From assembly GCA_013115145.1 (NCBI GenBank), contig JAAPAO010000010.1, positions 62,001 to 126,000 of the forward strand: 64,000 bases of DNA, written 5' to 3'. The stretch is from Perkinsus chesapeaki (taxonomy: Eukaryota > Perkinsozoa > Perkinsida > Perkinsidae). The translations under genes and the position numbers were made by a program. Each line of letters starts with the position of its first letter. Positions within the stretch are counted from its first letter, which is position 1. The notes under the pieces are model-generated. The model worked only from the letters and a program-made list of their open reading frames with translations, was not told the origin of the DNA and ran no database searches. This document shows, piece by piece, positions 1-12,700 of the stretch.

Positions 1-59
1 TACAGCTAGCGATGTAAACAGGCGGGGTTAAATACGGCGACTAAGTTACCATTTGTTCA

Positions 60-3000
60 ATGGTGGGGCGCAAGACCTCCTCGACTTCTCAAGGCCGAGG
101 GGTGAAACGACCGCGTGTATCTGTCTCTCGCAGTGGCTCAGGCGTGTCTAGGACACCACGATTCACGAAGCCACTGCGGCCGAGTGTCGGGAAAGGTGGA
201 GCATATGGAGTTTCGATTTTGATGTTTTTTCGTGTAGAACCTAGCTCAGCCGCCAGCCAGGAGTCAGTCGTTGACATTTGCAGTAGCAGCGAAGACGAAG
301 CCAAAACTGGCAAGCGCCCCGCTGGAGGTTTCTGGTCGGAACAATTCTTCCGAGATCTCACTTTGGCCCCGCGTATCGGTAACAAGGCAAGCCCTCCAGT
401 CACTCGGGCCCTAGCGTAAGAACTCATGTGGATTATTGCGCTTCCTATGTTTAATTTCATTCCCATCGTCCATCAAATGGACTCCAATTTACACGCTTAT
501 TTCGTACCTTAAAACCCGAAGGTTTTTGACATCTACAACAGCACCATTCTTCGTTCTCAGCATGAAAGCGCTTCAGGGTTCTGTTAACGTAGATGATATC
601 AAGCTGTGACTGCTTTCAATCCACGTCGTGTCAGGTCTGCCAAGCCCAAGGACGGAGCTGCGCGCAGAAGCCCGCCTGCAGTCTCGTCAACCCCTGTACT
701 CGTCGTTGCGAAGGAAAGGAAGTCCGAATTGGCCGTCGCACTACAAAGCCAAAATGCCGTCGTTCTCCTGTACGGTCCACCTGGATGCGGCAAGAGTTTC
801 CTCCTACATGCGGTATGCGAGGAATTGGGACTATCTGTAACAGAATACAGAAGTAGAGGATGGGTGAGAGGTAAGGATTGACAGGATGAGGTCTAAGGAT
901 AAGCCGTAACATGTTTATTCAACTCTCTAAGTCTATTCGAAGTCTCACTCGTTAGTATCTTTGAATTAGCACTTGGTGTCGCTGGCATAGGATTTGGACG
1001 GAGTGCTGCTGATTTCGACGAAAGGGTTCCCGGTATAATAGAGCGTTCACCTATAATACCGTTAGTGTAGGTTACTGCTAGTCGGTTAGTATTCCATTTA
1101 AGGCTAATATCCATTGGGTACACATTATCATTGTGCACATCTCTTCATTTGGTGGTTCAAAACCCAAGTGATATAACGAAATAAGGCTACTGGAAGTTTT
1201 ACTGTACACTGTTTAGGTTATGAGGACCGTAACTCTACATTGCGATTCATACGGACTCCACTTCGACAGGGAGTTAAGCTAATTCGAGATTCCGCAATTG
1301 ACCTCATATCTACAAGGCAAAGTTATGACGCCGGTGGGTCTCGAGTATTCCCGAAGGCCTGAATCACTTTGTCAAGTTGTTGCTTTCGAGAAGGACACAA
1401 TCGAGGCTCTCAGCTTGGTAACTGGCCGTGTCGTTATCAGTACAACAAATTACAGACTTCTCGATAAGTTAAGTGAGTTCGTGTCACTTATGCGGAAGTT
1501 CGCTCTAGCATTCATTTTGCAGGGCAATCCCTTTCAACACAACAGTTAAAAGTGGTCACCTTCCGCCCGCTTCCCGTAGCCGGTATTCGTAAGATACTCA
1601 GATCCAAGCTGTATGCGATGGGTTGCCCATTTGTGTCAACCAGTAATATCTTTCGGCTCCAACTTGGCTTGAAATTATTCCTATGTAGCGCTCACCGACA
1701 GCTTGGCGGCTGAAAGCCGAGGCGATGCAAGATTCGCCTTGAACCAACTGGAAGCTGCTACAGCGGGTAGTGTGAGCTCTGCAGGATACGGCGGATGTTT
1801 GAAGGATAATTCATTTGACTACTTTCATGCTCTAGGGAAGGTAATCCTCAAGCCGTATGTGACTTGATAGTAGCGGTATTAGGTACTGTACTGTAAACGC
1901 ATTGACCCAGACGCACCGGACAAACCTCCTTCACAGTTGCCACCAGTGAAATTAGTTTCGAAGATGGATCGTTTACCACCTTACTTTGACGTAGAGGAGC
2001 TATGCTGTATGCCTGAATGGGAGAATAACGACACGGTGTCCCTTTTGCCGCAGCATAACAGGCGAGCAACTCGATTACTCAGGTCGTTAATCTTCTCCAT
2101 GAAAACTACATTGACTTTTATGGAGACATTGGCGATCTTGCGGAATGCAGTTCCCGACTGTCGACGTTGGACGCCTATCGCAGTGGATCGTATAGGACAT
2201 GGTGAGCATATAAGCTTCGCGTTACGGCTATTTCACGACAAGACCTTCGCCAGGAGGTCGACAAGCTCAACTGACAGCAACGTCGGCATCAACTTCGTAT
2301 CATCCTGGGCATGTCGAGCAGTCATGGACAGCAACTGCCATCCGGTGTCTCCATCGAAGAATAGGTTGCATCAATTCCGACCCGAAAGGCGGACTGAAGA
2401 CCGTGCCAGGACATCGGTGAGCTTCGTAAATACTAATGGTTCGGTAGCGAGGTATTGGCGATAGTTTCTCATCCATTTGAGCTACCTAATAAGCCCGAGC
2501 TGCCGATCACCTATGTCGAGTGCTTCTATGATTTTGCCATTCACAGACTTATGTTTGCGGGCTACCTTTGGCAAATGGCCGCCATTACCTGGAAGAACCC
2601 TGGAAATGGTAAGAGCCTCTGAGATGTTTCGAGAGGACTGCGGCGCAGTCACTGTGCCATTTTGCTGGAGGCTAAATATGGCAGATTCGATGAACAGCTG
2701 TGAGCCCATCAACATCTGGACTGAAATGTTGTGCCCTTACCAGTTGACGATAGCTAGAGCAAATTTTAGGCTTAGCACTACCACAATGGCACGTATCAGA
2801 TACATAGTCTGGCTAATCAAAGCGCATGCACGCATCCATGGCGTTCTTATGAAGACGAGAAAATCGAGTCTCCCTCGGCTCCGGAGGACCTCCTCTTAGA
2901 TCCTATCAACGAGGTACCTGCTCTCGTTCGGCCATGTAGGAGAATGCGTTGCCAGAACTTCGATGATGATCCTGTTAACCCCCCCGGGGACTTCCTAGAC

Positions 3001-3084
3001 GAAAATGAATGGAATGATCTCACCGAAGAAGACCTGCAAGCAATTGAGGCTGCGGCAGTGGCAAGCAACCTGGCCACCGAATAA
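60..3084 (+). CDS. RAD17: RAD17-like checkpoint clamp loader (multi-exon)
   Basis: RAD17 loads the 9-1-1 checkpoint clamp onto DNA at damage sites in the nucleus. The first coding exon opens with a basic, Ser-rich tail, then an acidic SSSEDE stretch and FWSEQFF...DLTLAP, which resembles the RAD17 lead-in to the AAA+ domain. The exon near 606-880 carries a perfect Walker A, LLYGPPGCGKS, followed by EELGLSVTEYR. Near 1700-1860 comes ESRGDARFALNQLE, then SFDYFHALGKVI, the characteristic RAD17 'LD-FHALGK' segment. Near 2095-2200 comes HENYIDFYGDIGDLAE, another family hallmark, followed by a GTGAGC donor. The last exon is acidic and ends LATE-stop at 3084. Several introns are needed and their limits are approximate. 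I did not identify Walker B securely. The domain order supports RAD17 over other RFC-type loaders. Confidence 0.82.
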
Positions 3085-3879
3085 CTTGAGTTTCCTCCAG
3101 TTTTCTCTCGCGTTGTTCTTCAAGAAGTAGTACCTCTAATCGGGTTGCTACGCTAAATGAGCGCTGCTTATTTATAGGTCATAATTATGACCATTATACA
3201 TAATGTATAATGGGTTTCAGCCAGGAATTTTGACCCATACGCCTCGCGCCTTCCCGCTTTTGTCCCCGCGCGCCTGAAGTTCAGGCCCTGAACAAATTTC
3301 ATTGGACAAACTTTGTCCGATAAAGTTTTCCTAATAAAAAGTCCGTTTGGGTTGTCCATCTCGAATATCGATTGAAACGCTGTTATAGAAAAAAATACGT
3401 CCTGAGGACGCCCGTTCAGGAAACAGGTTACCTGGAAAATCAACGGTATTTAAGCATATCGGATACTAACACAATATTAGTAACACCTAACATTTGATGG
3501 ACAACAAATCAACAATCTGCTGATCAAGCTCTACCAGAGACTCTAGTTTAGAGCCATTCTCCCATAATCAATTATCAGTGATGTACGCCGGGAGCTATTG
3601 TACCACGTAACGGTAGGGCGCCGGCTACAGAAAAACATGCGTGTCACGAATGCTGGATGAATATTTACTGGTTAGTAGTTACTAAGCACGAATCACCACA
3701 GCGGTCTTCTAAAACGCAGTCTGTGCTGCACTGGGCACCCTGCACATGCATCCGACAACCGAGGTGCAATGGTGCACAGCTTGAAGCTGTTCGTGCTTTT
3801 GCAAAGCGAACTTCAATCATAACTCAAATAGAACTGGTTTGGGAGAACGGTTTCCGCTACGATAAATGCCGGTATCAAC

Positions 3880-3936
3880 GGTAAACCACTATAACAACAA
3901 CTATCAAACAGATAGTTGTTGTTATAGTGGTTTACC
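3880..3936. repeat. Perfect 26-bp-arm hairpin
   Basis: The arms at 3880-3905 and 3911-3936 are exact reverse complements over 26 bp and are separated by a 5-nt loop, AAACA. It is the longest of the hairpins in the 3.9-4.2 kb array. A perfect stem of this length in an otherwise non-coding stretch points to recent origin, selection, or a mobile inverted-repeat module. Confidence 0.95.
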
Positions 3937-3938
3937 TG

Positions 3939-4171
3939 ACTGATAGTATCAGTACAGCTACCGCCCTGAGGGCGGTAGCTGAGAGCTACTAGTAGCTACT
4001 AGTAGTAGCTCTGTGAGGGCGGCGCCCTCACAGAGCTATACCTAATGAGATTAGGCTTGAACCCTAATGAGGAAATACAACGCGCCTGAGGCGCGCGCCT
4101 ATACGCCTAGGCCATGATTCTTCTGACGCGCCTAGCTTTTCTCATCCATCAAAAGACGCGCCTGGAGGCGC
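3939..4171. repeat. Tandem array of short perfect hairpins
   Basis: Consecutive stem-loops with different arm sequences are packed almost end to end. They lie at 3939-3953 (6-bp arms), 3955-3981 (12-bp arms, loop TGA), 3982-4012 (10-bp arms), 4007-4037 (14-bp arms, loop GGC, overlapping the previous one), 4041-4055 (6-bp arms, loop GAG), 4081-4095 (7-bp arms, 1-nt loop) and 4158-4171 (6-bp arms). The arms are unrelated to each other, so this is not a tandem repeat of one unit. Confidence 0.9.
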
Positions 4172-4779
4172 ACCAGATACGCCTAGCTGAAACCCATAAA
4201 TGTATAATACATTTATGAGTACGTGTTATTCAACAAATATCATTCAATAGGTATGTTTTGAACGCTCGGCGCTCTGAGAAACTATGTAGCATAAAGTTTA
4301 TGATATAAATGTGCTGTGATACGCTGAGATCCGAATGGAGGCGCTGGATAGTCGGTCATCGAGTCATCTTTCTCCGTCGGCCCAAGGGTCGGGGATTGAT
4401 AGAATAATGGCCAGCTGTGGGTGGAAGCCAGTCGGTCCAGTAGAGTGGCTCGGCCGTTCAGCCTGACGGTCAGGCCCTGAGCGGGTTAAGTTGCCAGTGC
4501 TCAGCAGTGCAGAGTGCTGCGCTGGCACTGGCGAAGCAGTTGGAGTCGAACTGTTCAGGATTTCCGATCAGCGAGTCAGTGTCACTGGCTCAGTTACAAT
4601 ATTGGGAACTCTCAACGCAGATAGTTCAGCCAACAACAACAATCAGTCTGCTCAGTCTCTGAGCTCGTGAACGCGCTCTGCACAGCAGGGCCTCTTGCTC
4701 CCTTAGGAAGCAATCATTCAAGAACCTGTCTCAGCTTCGTTCCCAGATCCCGTTCTCGGGACAGACCTCTTTAGTGAAC

Positions 4780-5586
4780 CTAAGATACGTTGAACAAGTA
4801 TAAATAGATTACTGCGCATGAAGAACCTACTGTACCTTCGCCTAGCTCCAGGTCCAGTAATGTTGACGATCTCGCGATAGACAGTAGTTTCACCATCAAA
4901 CATACTTGGACCGCCGCAAGCAAAACCCCCACTATGCCTACCACAAGGATAGCTATGAACCATCCTGTGTGGTAGGCTATAGGTGAGCTTGCATCGTCAC
5001 TGGGGCTCGAAGCCACCGGAACGATGCGCTATGCGGTTTGGTGGTCGTTGAGGATCTGAATAAACGATAAACACACGAAGAATGAATGTAGCGACACTTA
5101 CTCCTGTCCCGTCGGATAAGACGGATTCCGGACCATCGCTGAGGTTGTCGCTAGCCCGTGACTGTCGCTGCTAGCGTACACTCCAGACACTACTGTGGTG
5201 GTCGTCGGCTGCATCGTAGTGATGACAGGCTCATCAAATGGATCCAGCTCGATGCCACTAAAGTTGAACCATCCGACAGCCGTGGTTGTTCCCACTGGAA
5301 CACCACCGGTGCTAGCATCGAACAGTGGATCCAATTGGATGCCACTGAAGTCGAAGTCTGGGCTAGCCGTTTCGGTGGTGGCCAGTGGTGCCACAGCTGC
5401 CGTCAGGTCAAATGGTGGATCGAGAGTGATTCCACTGAAGAACCCTCCGACTGCCTCCACAGTAGTGTCCTTCGATGGCGCATCAGTCATTGGGCCGCCG
5501 AACGGGTCTAGCTGGATGCTGCTGAAATCCAGCTCGCCCAATACCCCAGCCGATAGGAAGAATATAATGCTGCCGAGGAAGTGCAT
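4780..5586 (-). CDS. Secreted or surface protein with four FSGIxLDP repeats
   Basis: The first exon (5586 down to about 5100) starts MHFLGSIIFFLSAGVLG, a clear signal peptide. It is followed by four imperfect copies of a FSGI(Q/T/E)LDPxFD motif (DFSSIQLDPFG, FFSGITLDPPFD, FDFSGIQLDPLFD, FNFSGIELDPFD), spaced by Thr/Val/Ala-rich linkers. A GTAAGT donor follows TGQE. Downstream on the same strand (about 5016-4900) an open segment contains a strongly hydrophobic helix, WFIAILVVGIVGVLLA, which would suit a membrane anchor. The splice phase joining the two parts was not resolved, so the second exon is provisional. Function unknown; the repeats suggest an extracellular or parasitophorous surface role, which is inference. 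Confidence 0.6.
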
Positions 5587-5589
5587 TTA

Positions 5590-7081
5590 ATTGTTTAAAA
5601 TACTGCTTCAAAGTAAAATTACCATACATTATTGCTTGAGTGCTCTACACGGTAGAGTCAATCTGCACCTAGCTCTTGGTAGACCCAAATAAGATGGTAA
5701 TCAGCTAATTATCAGATCGGTTATGGACCAGGACTTCTGGTAAATGATCAAATTGTAAGAATTTGGTATGATGAACTATTGATTGTCAAATTATTACTTA
5801 TACTATAAGTAATACGTACTACTAGTGACTGTATAATCTATTTTGCCTGGGAGATAGGATCGAATGAACACCTTGGCTACAAGGGTTTCTACATGCTAGT
5901 TATTAGGTATTACTAACGAGTTATTAGTAGAAGCACGGTGCTAGGTTATCAGCCGTACACCTAGGACTGTGCTTCTACCACTACAGGTAGAGCTTTTTGG
6001 GTCAAAGTTTGGTGTTAACAAGGGACCCATGCTACATTCAAACTTTGGCCGACAACGAATGGCGGAATTCCAGAACGCAGTAGGCAAGTCTCAGAAGGAC
6101 GGATGCAAATTCTCATGCATATTTCACGCAAATGGAATCTTGCGCTGTACTCGATTTTGGAGACTCTGACTCACAAGATCTGATTTGTTCGGTTGTAATG
6201 GCGGCTTTGAATTTAATTACGATGGAAATAGTTTCGTATATAAAATTCTATGATCGCATTTTTCAAAGGGTCTCTTTGTGGTGTCGATTTTGGATGTAGA
6301 CGTATGGTCTATATCATAACTCTTATTAAAGCAGGGCTCTCACTGCATCGTGAGAAGGTTGCATCGAGTTACAATGCACCAGCATCCGAGTACTTATTGA
6401 AGTTCCCATTTGTCGGTTATATTGGGAGGGTTGTCAGAGTCTCGTGGGTGCATGTAAGAGTCTCAATTGGGGGCTCCCCAACACGCATTAAGGTCAAACC
6501 ATATATCCTATTATTCCTGCGTGATACTGTCTTTATCGATCTTCCTATAATTATAATGTCACACTGGATATTGTGTTCATAGTTTCTACAAAGGCTGGTA
6601 CTACTGCTCTTGATACAACGTTGAATTAGGGCAAATCATATTTTCTAAAGAAATCGCCACTAAATAGATTTCCGCGTAAAGTTCTTTTCTCCGTGAAGGT
6701 ACGTCCTCTACCGCTGTTTGCCTCTACCAGACTGGGACTTAAGGTTTTAGGTTGACCTGTATAACAGCTCAGCTTTTTGAACTAACGGAGATAATGGATG
6801 TCTCAATAACTTCGACTCCGTCACTCACCAGAGACGAGCCAACCAGCCCAGACACAGGGACTAGTCGAAGGAGGAGGAGCATTTGGAAAACAGATTATGC
6901 ACTATATGAACATAGGAATACTTTTATGAAGGTATTATAAGGGTTACAACGGTTATATGGGACACGAGTTACATTGGGCTGGTTTACGCCGTTATTCTAC
7001 ATACTCAAGTTGGCTATAATATAACCTGCGCAGTCTAGCTAACTGAGTGAACGCGTAACCTGTCCAGGTTGCCCGGCGTAG
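5590..7081. other. No clear gene; palindrome-rich 5.79-5.98 kb
   Basis: No reading frame here looks like a conserved protein. The stretch holds an AT-rich palindrome around 5791-5813 and an imperfect 20-bp-arm hairpin at 5928-5978. The 5' end of the following JMJD6-like gene, including its start codon, should lie in the last part (before 7082) but I could not identify it. Confidence 0.5.
5928..5978. repeat. Imperfect hairpin, 20-bp arms
   Basis: The left arm (5928-5947) and right arm (5959-5978) pair over 20 bp with two mismatches around an 11-nt loop. It lies in a non-coding interval upstream of the FSGIxLDP gene start, and resembles in style the hairpins of the 3.9-kb array. Confidence 0.8.
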
Positions 7082-9406
7082 GTTCAAAGGGCTCGAAAGC
7101 TGCATCGAAGTGATATACGGCCGGAGGATTGGGACCGAGAAGGATACGCGCTGACTAATATCTGTGAGCGATTGTCGGTGCCAAATAATTATTTATACAG
7201 GCTGACTTGGATAACAGCTATATCATTCTTAGGCGAGTGCTGAATCCAGGAAGCTCACGGATAGACATTGTAATAATGAACTTAGGGGATGCTTTGCGGC
7301 GCCTAGAACCTTGCGATTTCCGGTCCTGGTTACGTCTGTAAATTAGCGAAACTCTTGCTGCTAGCTTGCTCACAGAATCCTGAAGGAGACTATGAATGCA
7401 CTAGGTTGATGCCAAGACGTGCTCTCCTGAGGAGTTTCGCAGCAGCTACGTAGCGGCAGAGAAGCCTTGTATTATACGGGGAGCGATATGCCATTGGCCG
7501 GCTATTAGAGATAAGCGGTGGGGGATGGATGAACTGTGCAAACGGTTTAAGCACGTACTAGATGGGAACGTCGCTCGTTGTTGGCGCGAGCAAGCTTACA
7601 TATGGAATCTGGAAGTGATAGCGCAGGTTCCCTTCAAGGTGGGGTCCGATGACTACGGACGGAAGATACGAATGGACTTCAAGTACTTTGCCGATTATTG
7701 CCTAAATAACCATGATGATTCTCCATTGTAAGTCCCTGAACCACCGTTCTCTCTAGTGCGTATTGAAAGGTATCTTTTCGAATCTGGCATGATGTATCGA
7801 GGGGAGATGGCATCCCTATTGGAGGATTACGAAGTACTTTTGGTTGCCTAATTATGATACCTAGTAGTTGGCGAGCTCAGGTTCCACGTGCATGGTTCCC
7901 AGAAGATATCTTTGGCCTAGCAGGAAGGGACAATCGTCCACCTTACAGATGGTACCACTTTACTGGCTTGAATGCCGTAGGGGATAGGGGCTGCCTTTCG
8001 ATTAGCAAATCCAATCCTTGTTGAATATTATTGATCGATAACGTCCCCAGTGGCGATCATCAGCGGACAGGGCCCTGGGTGGCCTAGCCGCTATTATCCG
8101 GGAATTTGCAGGATTCCGTAATCACCTCAATACACGCTTAACCGGGGCGTTCCACAGTTTATTCTTGAGAGCGCCGGAAGGCCTATTATCCGTTATGAAC
8201 CCTGACGGATAACTCTGCACGCTTGCTAGTACTATTATCCACTGGCCTTCATGTCCGGGTACAAGTCGCTATATAGATTCTTCTGCCCCCGCTTAAGATA
8301 GATGCGAGGGTTCTGGTCGTGAGCTTTCCATTGGCCTAGATACTGTTTACTATGTGCTGGGGTCGTCGCAAGGATATTTCCAGGTTCAGTGTTGGACCAG
8401 CCCGAAGTGGCACTAGTGTACATAAGGATCCTCTCGGCACGCATGCATGGAACGCCTTAGTGAGCGGAACTAAGCGATGGGTGCAATCTGCTGCTGCTGC
8501 CGATGTGTGGTGTGATTGGAGGGCTCAGACTTCAGGTGTTGTTACCGCCAAGGCCCCCAGATGGTGTAGCAAAGGGGAGATATGTTAGGGATGAGGGTCG
8601 AGATGATGAGCCTGTGCAGTACTTTGATTATATCATACCAAGGATCATGTAGTGACAGGGGGAGGCGGGGGAGGGACTCGGACCCACTAATTGTCTCCAT
8701 CGAGTTGCTATGGCGAAACTTGGACTTCGAAAACTTGTTAAAGTTTTCAAATTTTTAAGTGTCCGATTTCCGACGGGGGATCCAGCAAACTCTCTGAGTA
8801 GTGAGGCTTATTTCGAGAGGCCTTCGATAAATCGGCTAGTGGCTCATCCTTTTGCAAACATTCCTGTCCCATCGAAAACTCCAACTTTGGGGTTTTGCTC
8901 CTTCCTACTCAGTGAGACTACACCAGTGTTAGCCGCTCTTAGAGGTGAATGTGTATGAGGCTGTCGTCCTCATCGTTACTTGTGGGCTGTTTTTGTAGTG
9001 CTGGCAACATGGATCACTGTGGGGAAGTATACGAGGCCATCCAAGAGTCCGGTGACGTAATAGTCGTCCCCGGCAACTGGTGGCACGGTGTGCTCAATTT
9101 GAACATGACTGTAGCGGTGACGCAGAACTTCGTATGTTCGGAGAATTTCGATGAAGTGTGGATGAGAACTCAGAAAGAGCGACCGAAGTTATCTCAACGT
9201 TGGAGAGAGAATATATTTCGATGGGTGAGATCCTCTGTTACAGGGGGACTACGGGAGACTCGGCGTGTTGATAGGCACCGGAGTTAGGGCGGAGGGTTGC
9301 CTATATAGATGACAACTTGGATCGTTTATGGAAGGAGTCGTTACGGAAATACACGCCAGAAGGAGATGAAAGTGACAGTAAGTGTGATGTTTGTCACGCG
9401 CCGTGA
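7082..9406 (+). CDS. JMJD6: JMJD6-type JmjC Fe(II)/2-oxoglutarate hydroxylase (5' end missing)
   Basis: JMJD6 proteins are nuclear Fe(II)/2-oxoglutarate dioxygenases that hydroxylate lysines of splicing factors; arginine demethylation is also claimed. The exons read in order: [67 protein letters not shown] then [58 protein letters not shown], which holds the iron-binding His and Asp; [30 protein letters not shown] with the distal iron-binding His; [24 protein letters not shown]. The match to animal JMJD6 is nearly continuous. Introns range from about 47 nt (after NIFRW) to about 440 nt (after PPYRW). The last exon ends CDVCHAP-stop. The first exon and start codon were not found. Confidence 0.92.
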
Positions 9407-9732
9407 AATTCGTACTCGGTGTATTATACTAATACACCTTGACATTATTTGTCCTCATCACATCCGTGTATTACATTCGTTTAGTGGTATGCTGCTGTAA
9501 TGATAAATAGATGTAGTAAATGGAGTAATAATAGCTAATGTCACTGTATAATACTACCCTACTTCGCACCCATTGCTGCTATGTTGTTATTCTGACTTCG
9601 GGATAGCCCTTACTAGAAGGCTCGGTATGGCTCTTTCGATAGTAGATCTCGAACGTTACGTCACAATCGTGTGCTCCAGTATAACACGGAAGGGCTAGAA
9701 GAGAGAAATGGATGATATGTTGCCCTCCCCTT

Positions 9733-12700
9733 ATGTCAGGCACTTCATCATCATCATCCTTTAGCTCGAGTGATACAAAAGGAGATATCGAATGGGATGG
9801 ATTGGAGGTACTGTATGGTTCACCTAGAAGAGCATCTAGGCTCTTCAGCGCCTACGGGGGCAGCGGCGGCCTGCTGACACAAAGAGCGGTGTCTCCCCGA
9901 GCACGATTGAGGATGTCTGCATGGAGCATACTGGCCATACTCCTAGCAAGCTGTTGGCCTCGTTGGCGATTTGACGATGTTTCTTGAAGTGATGGAGAGT
10001 TGAGTTAGTCTCAGCAGTATGCCGTTGATCAGCATAATATAGTTAATGCGGCCTGGGTCACCGACACTCGCCACGGACACTTCAGCATCATCAGGAAGAC
10101 ATCAACGAGAAGCCAGTGAGGGCCAGAAGGCAAGCGACTGGGAAGAATACATTTAATAAGGCAGCGGTGACAGGTTCGATCGAACGCCTTTGCAAGCATG
10201 AGTAAGGAGGTTAACCAAGCTAGGCTGGGGATGCTAGGGGAACTTATGGAGAATAGGAAACGAGCTGAAGTAAAGGGCACTATGGGAGTTTGTGAGGAAA
10301 GTTTGGTATGACGGTGGTTTAGGAATCGGAGCAGTTCTTCTTGACGAGGATGCAGCAGGAGGCAACGAGCTTCCAGCAACTTGTACAAATGTTCGAGGAT
10401 TCCCTCGGGAAGGTAGGGAAGGTGTTTGTATTTCTGTCTTACCCGCTTCCACGTCTTATCTTCATCGAGAGGTGTTAGAATACCTGCGAGCCTTTCTCCG
10501 TTTAGTTGTATAATTTTCTCGCGGGATCACCTCTGAAAATGTATCTCTTAATACTGCGAGGTACCAGAATTGACCTCAGTTCCCCCTACAGTTATACTTC
10601 CTTCTGGACAACAGATGGAGTCGGCTGCCTTCACATATTTCAAATCATTTGCGGGCACTGCTTGAACTGGGGTGCCTCGCGCACGAACGCAACTGAGAAT
10701 TCGGGAATGTGTACAGGAGGTCGACAAAATTTTACGAAATCTTTCCCGGTCTACAGATTGGCATTTATCTCATCGATAGGTGACTGCAGACCTAGATAGT
10801 AGACTTGCTGGCTTCATTCGTGCCGAGGATGCGGAGCGTTTGGTTACGGAAAACAACAAATCTCTTGAGGAGAAGTACGATGATGTCGCAGCTTCATGTG
10901 ACACTTCCCGGCCTACCCAGGATATCCAGTCTGGAAAAGAAGTTGGATATGAAAGCTCACGAAACAAGTGCACGGATAGCTTGTGTCGAAGCATCCCTTT
11001 CAGAAGTCGAGAAGCGGGTAGGTTGGTTAGGAAGCGATTTGGAAATCATTCTATTAGTAATATAGTACATAGGATTTAATGCTTGCATTTACTAGTATAA
11101 TATAGATAACTTATACTGTATTATTATAATATAGATAACCTTTGGTATGTTATACAGAACATTAGGATTCACATACATGTATAATTTCATAACAGTGAAC
11201 TGATTACATATACTACTCCCCATCTTACATTAGGTGTCTCAGTTGAAGGAGGAGAAAGAAGAGCAATTGGTCACATTGAATTCCAAGATTACTGTAAGTG
11301 GCTCGGCATCGGGGGGGACATGGCAGGCTTTTATCTCAGGACATCTCGACATCTTACAAGGCAGAAATTGCGACCTCTCAATCTGCCGTGAACTCCCGCA
11401 TCTCTGCGATGGAGGAGAAAATGCAAAGTAGTTTGTGTAACATAGAAGATGAAATGAAGCAAGGTAAACTGGGCGTTGCGCACTGTGAAGATTTCCCGCG
11501 GCGGTGATGGCCCTGTCAGGATTCTCTACCGTGAACAGCGAGAGGCTGGATGCTATGGAGGGAGGCTTGTCCGGTTTAAGCTCGAGACTAGACGCATTCG
11601 ACTCGAAAATCGATGCTGTTGATAACTGCATTATCAGCATACAAGCGAAGCACGAGAAGGATCGGGAAACAGGTTAGTCGGGTGGACGGCATAAGTTGCA
11701 GGGAGAGGAAGTGGTTCAGAATCGGGGCAACGTGAGCAGATGGAGAAGGCACGAAAGACGCTGGAGGACAATATCAAGGGCAAGCTGGAGGGCATTGAAC
11801 AGAAAATATCTGAGCTTGAAGCAAGTAAGATACGCTGACCTCGACGTGGACAGTCTTGAGGTGCCGTGCACTCGACGATTTCAAATTGATATCTAGTTGG
11901 CAGAATTCTTGTTCAGATGTTGCAATGAAGACCGATTCTGAAACAGTAGTGCAGAAGTGCGAGGAAATGGTCGCGGGAAGGCTATCAACTTGTGAGGGGA
12001 CTTCGATCGGGTCCGTTGTAGAGGGAGGCTCCGTTCAGTGTCATCCGAGCTGGATTCTCGATTTGAAACTATCGGCAAACAGATGTTGGATTTCCAGAAG
12101 ACCTGTGACGATCAAACTGAGGAGTTCGCTGCGGAACAGGAGCATCTCAAGGAGGAATTAGGTGGGCGACAAGCATCTTATGGCAAGCAGCTGTGAGTTT
12201 TTGTATTTGCAGGCAAAGTGCACGAAGTAGCGAAGGCTGCGTCAGTTGATGGAAGTGAGAAGAGCGCTAAATTAGAGTTGAAATTACAGCGGGATATTAA
12301 AGGTAAGGATCTTATAGATCACCAATTCGAAACTACGGACTTGATTCCCTTTGGGATTCAACGTGCGTTTTTGCTCGTAACGTCTGGAGCGCTAGTTTGG
12401 GTTCGCTGTGGAGGACTGTTTCAGATATCACCAAACAGATTGAAGTTGTGCAACCACGGATTGATGACATTCAGCGAGATATTCAAACTAAACTCGGGCT
12501 GTGAGCATTCGAGCATCGCCAAAGGCCGTTTGGGTGCATGCTGTATTTCAGGATTTCTCGGAAGCTGCGGCATCTTTCTCATTCCGGTTTGAACCACACT
12601 TGGAAGCTGACTGACGCTGTAGGATGGTTAATTCTCCAGTCTCCGACAGAATCTTCAGCTCAACAAAATTGGCGCATTGGGTGTCTCCGCTGGCCGCTTC

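Larger units (their letters stand above)
3177..4217. mobile_element. Non-autonomous element of about 1 kb rich in hairpins
   Basis: The two ends form an imperfect terminal inverted repeat. The left end has an AT-rich perfect palindrome (3193-3211) followed by GGGTTTCAGCCAGG (3212-3225). The right end has CCTAGCTGAAACCC (4182-4195) followed by another AT-rich palindrome (4196-4216). A further 16-bp perfect palindrome starts the left end (3177-3192). The interior has no convincing gene but contains an array of at least eight hairpins (3880-4171) and several copies of ACGCGCCT-like words. No target-site duplication is obvious, so the exact ends are uncertain. A MITE-like or other hairpin-bearing element is the best description; the family is not recognised. 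Confidence 0.5.

Noticed and set aside
5158-5590. Plus-strand frames over the FSGIxLDP gene
   Set aside because: They are antisense to an exon with a signal peptide and regular repeats, and have no comparable structure.
10029-10388. Minus-strand 119-codon frame
   Set aside because: Antisense to a likely coiled-coil exon with matching splice sites; composition is not protein-like.
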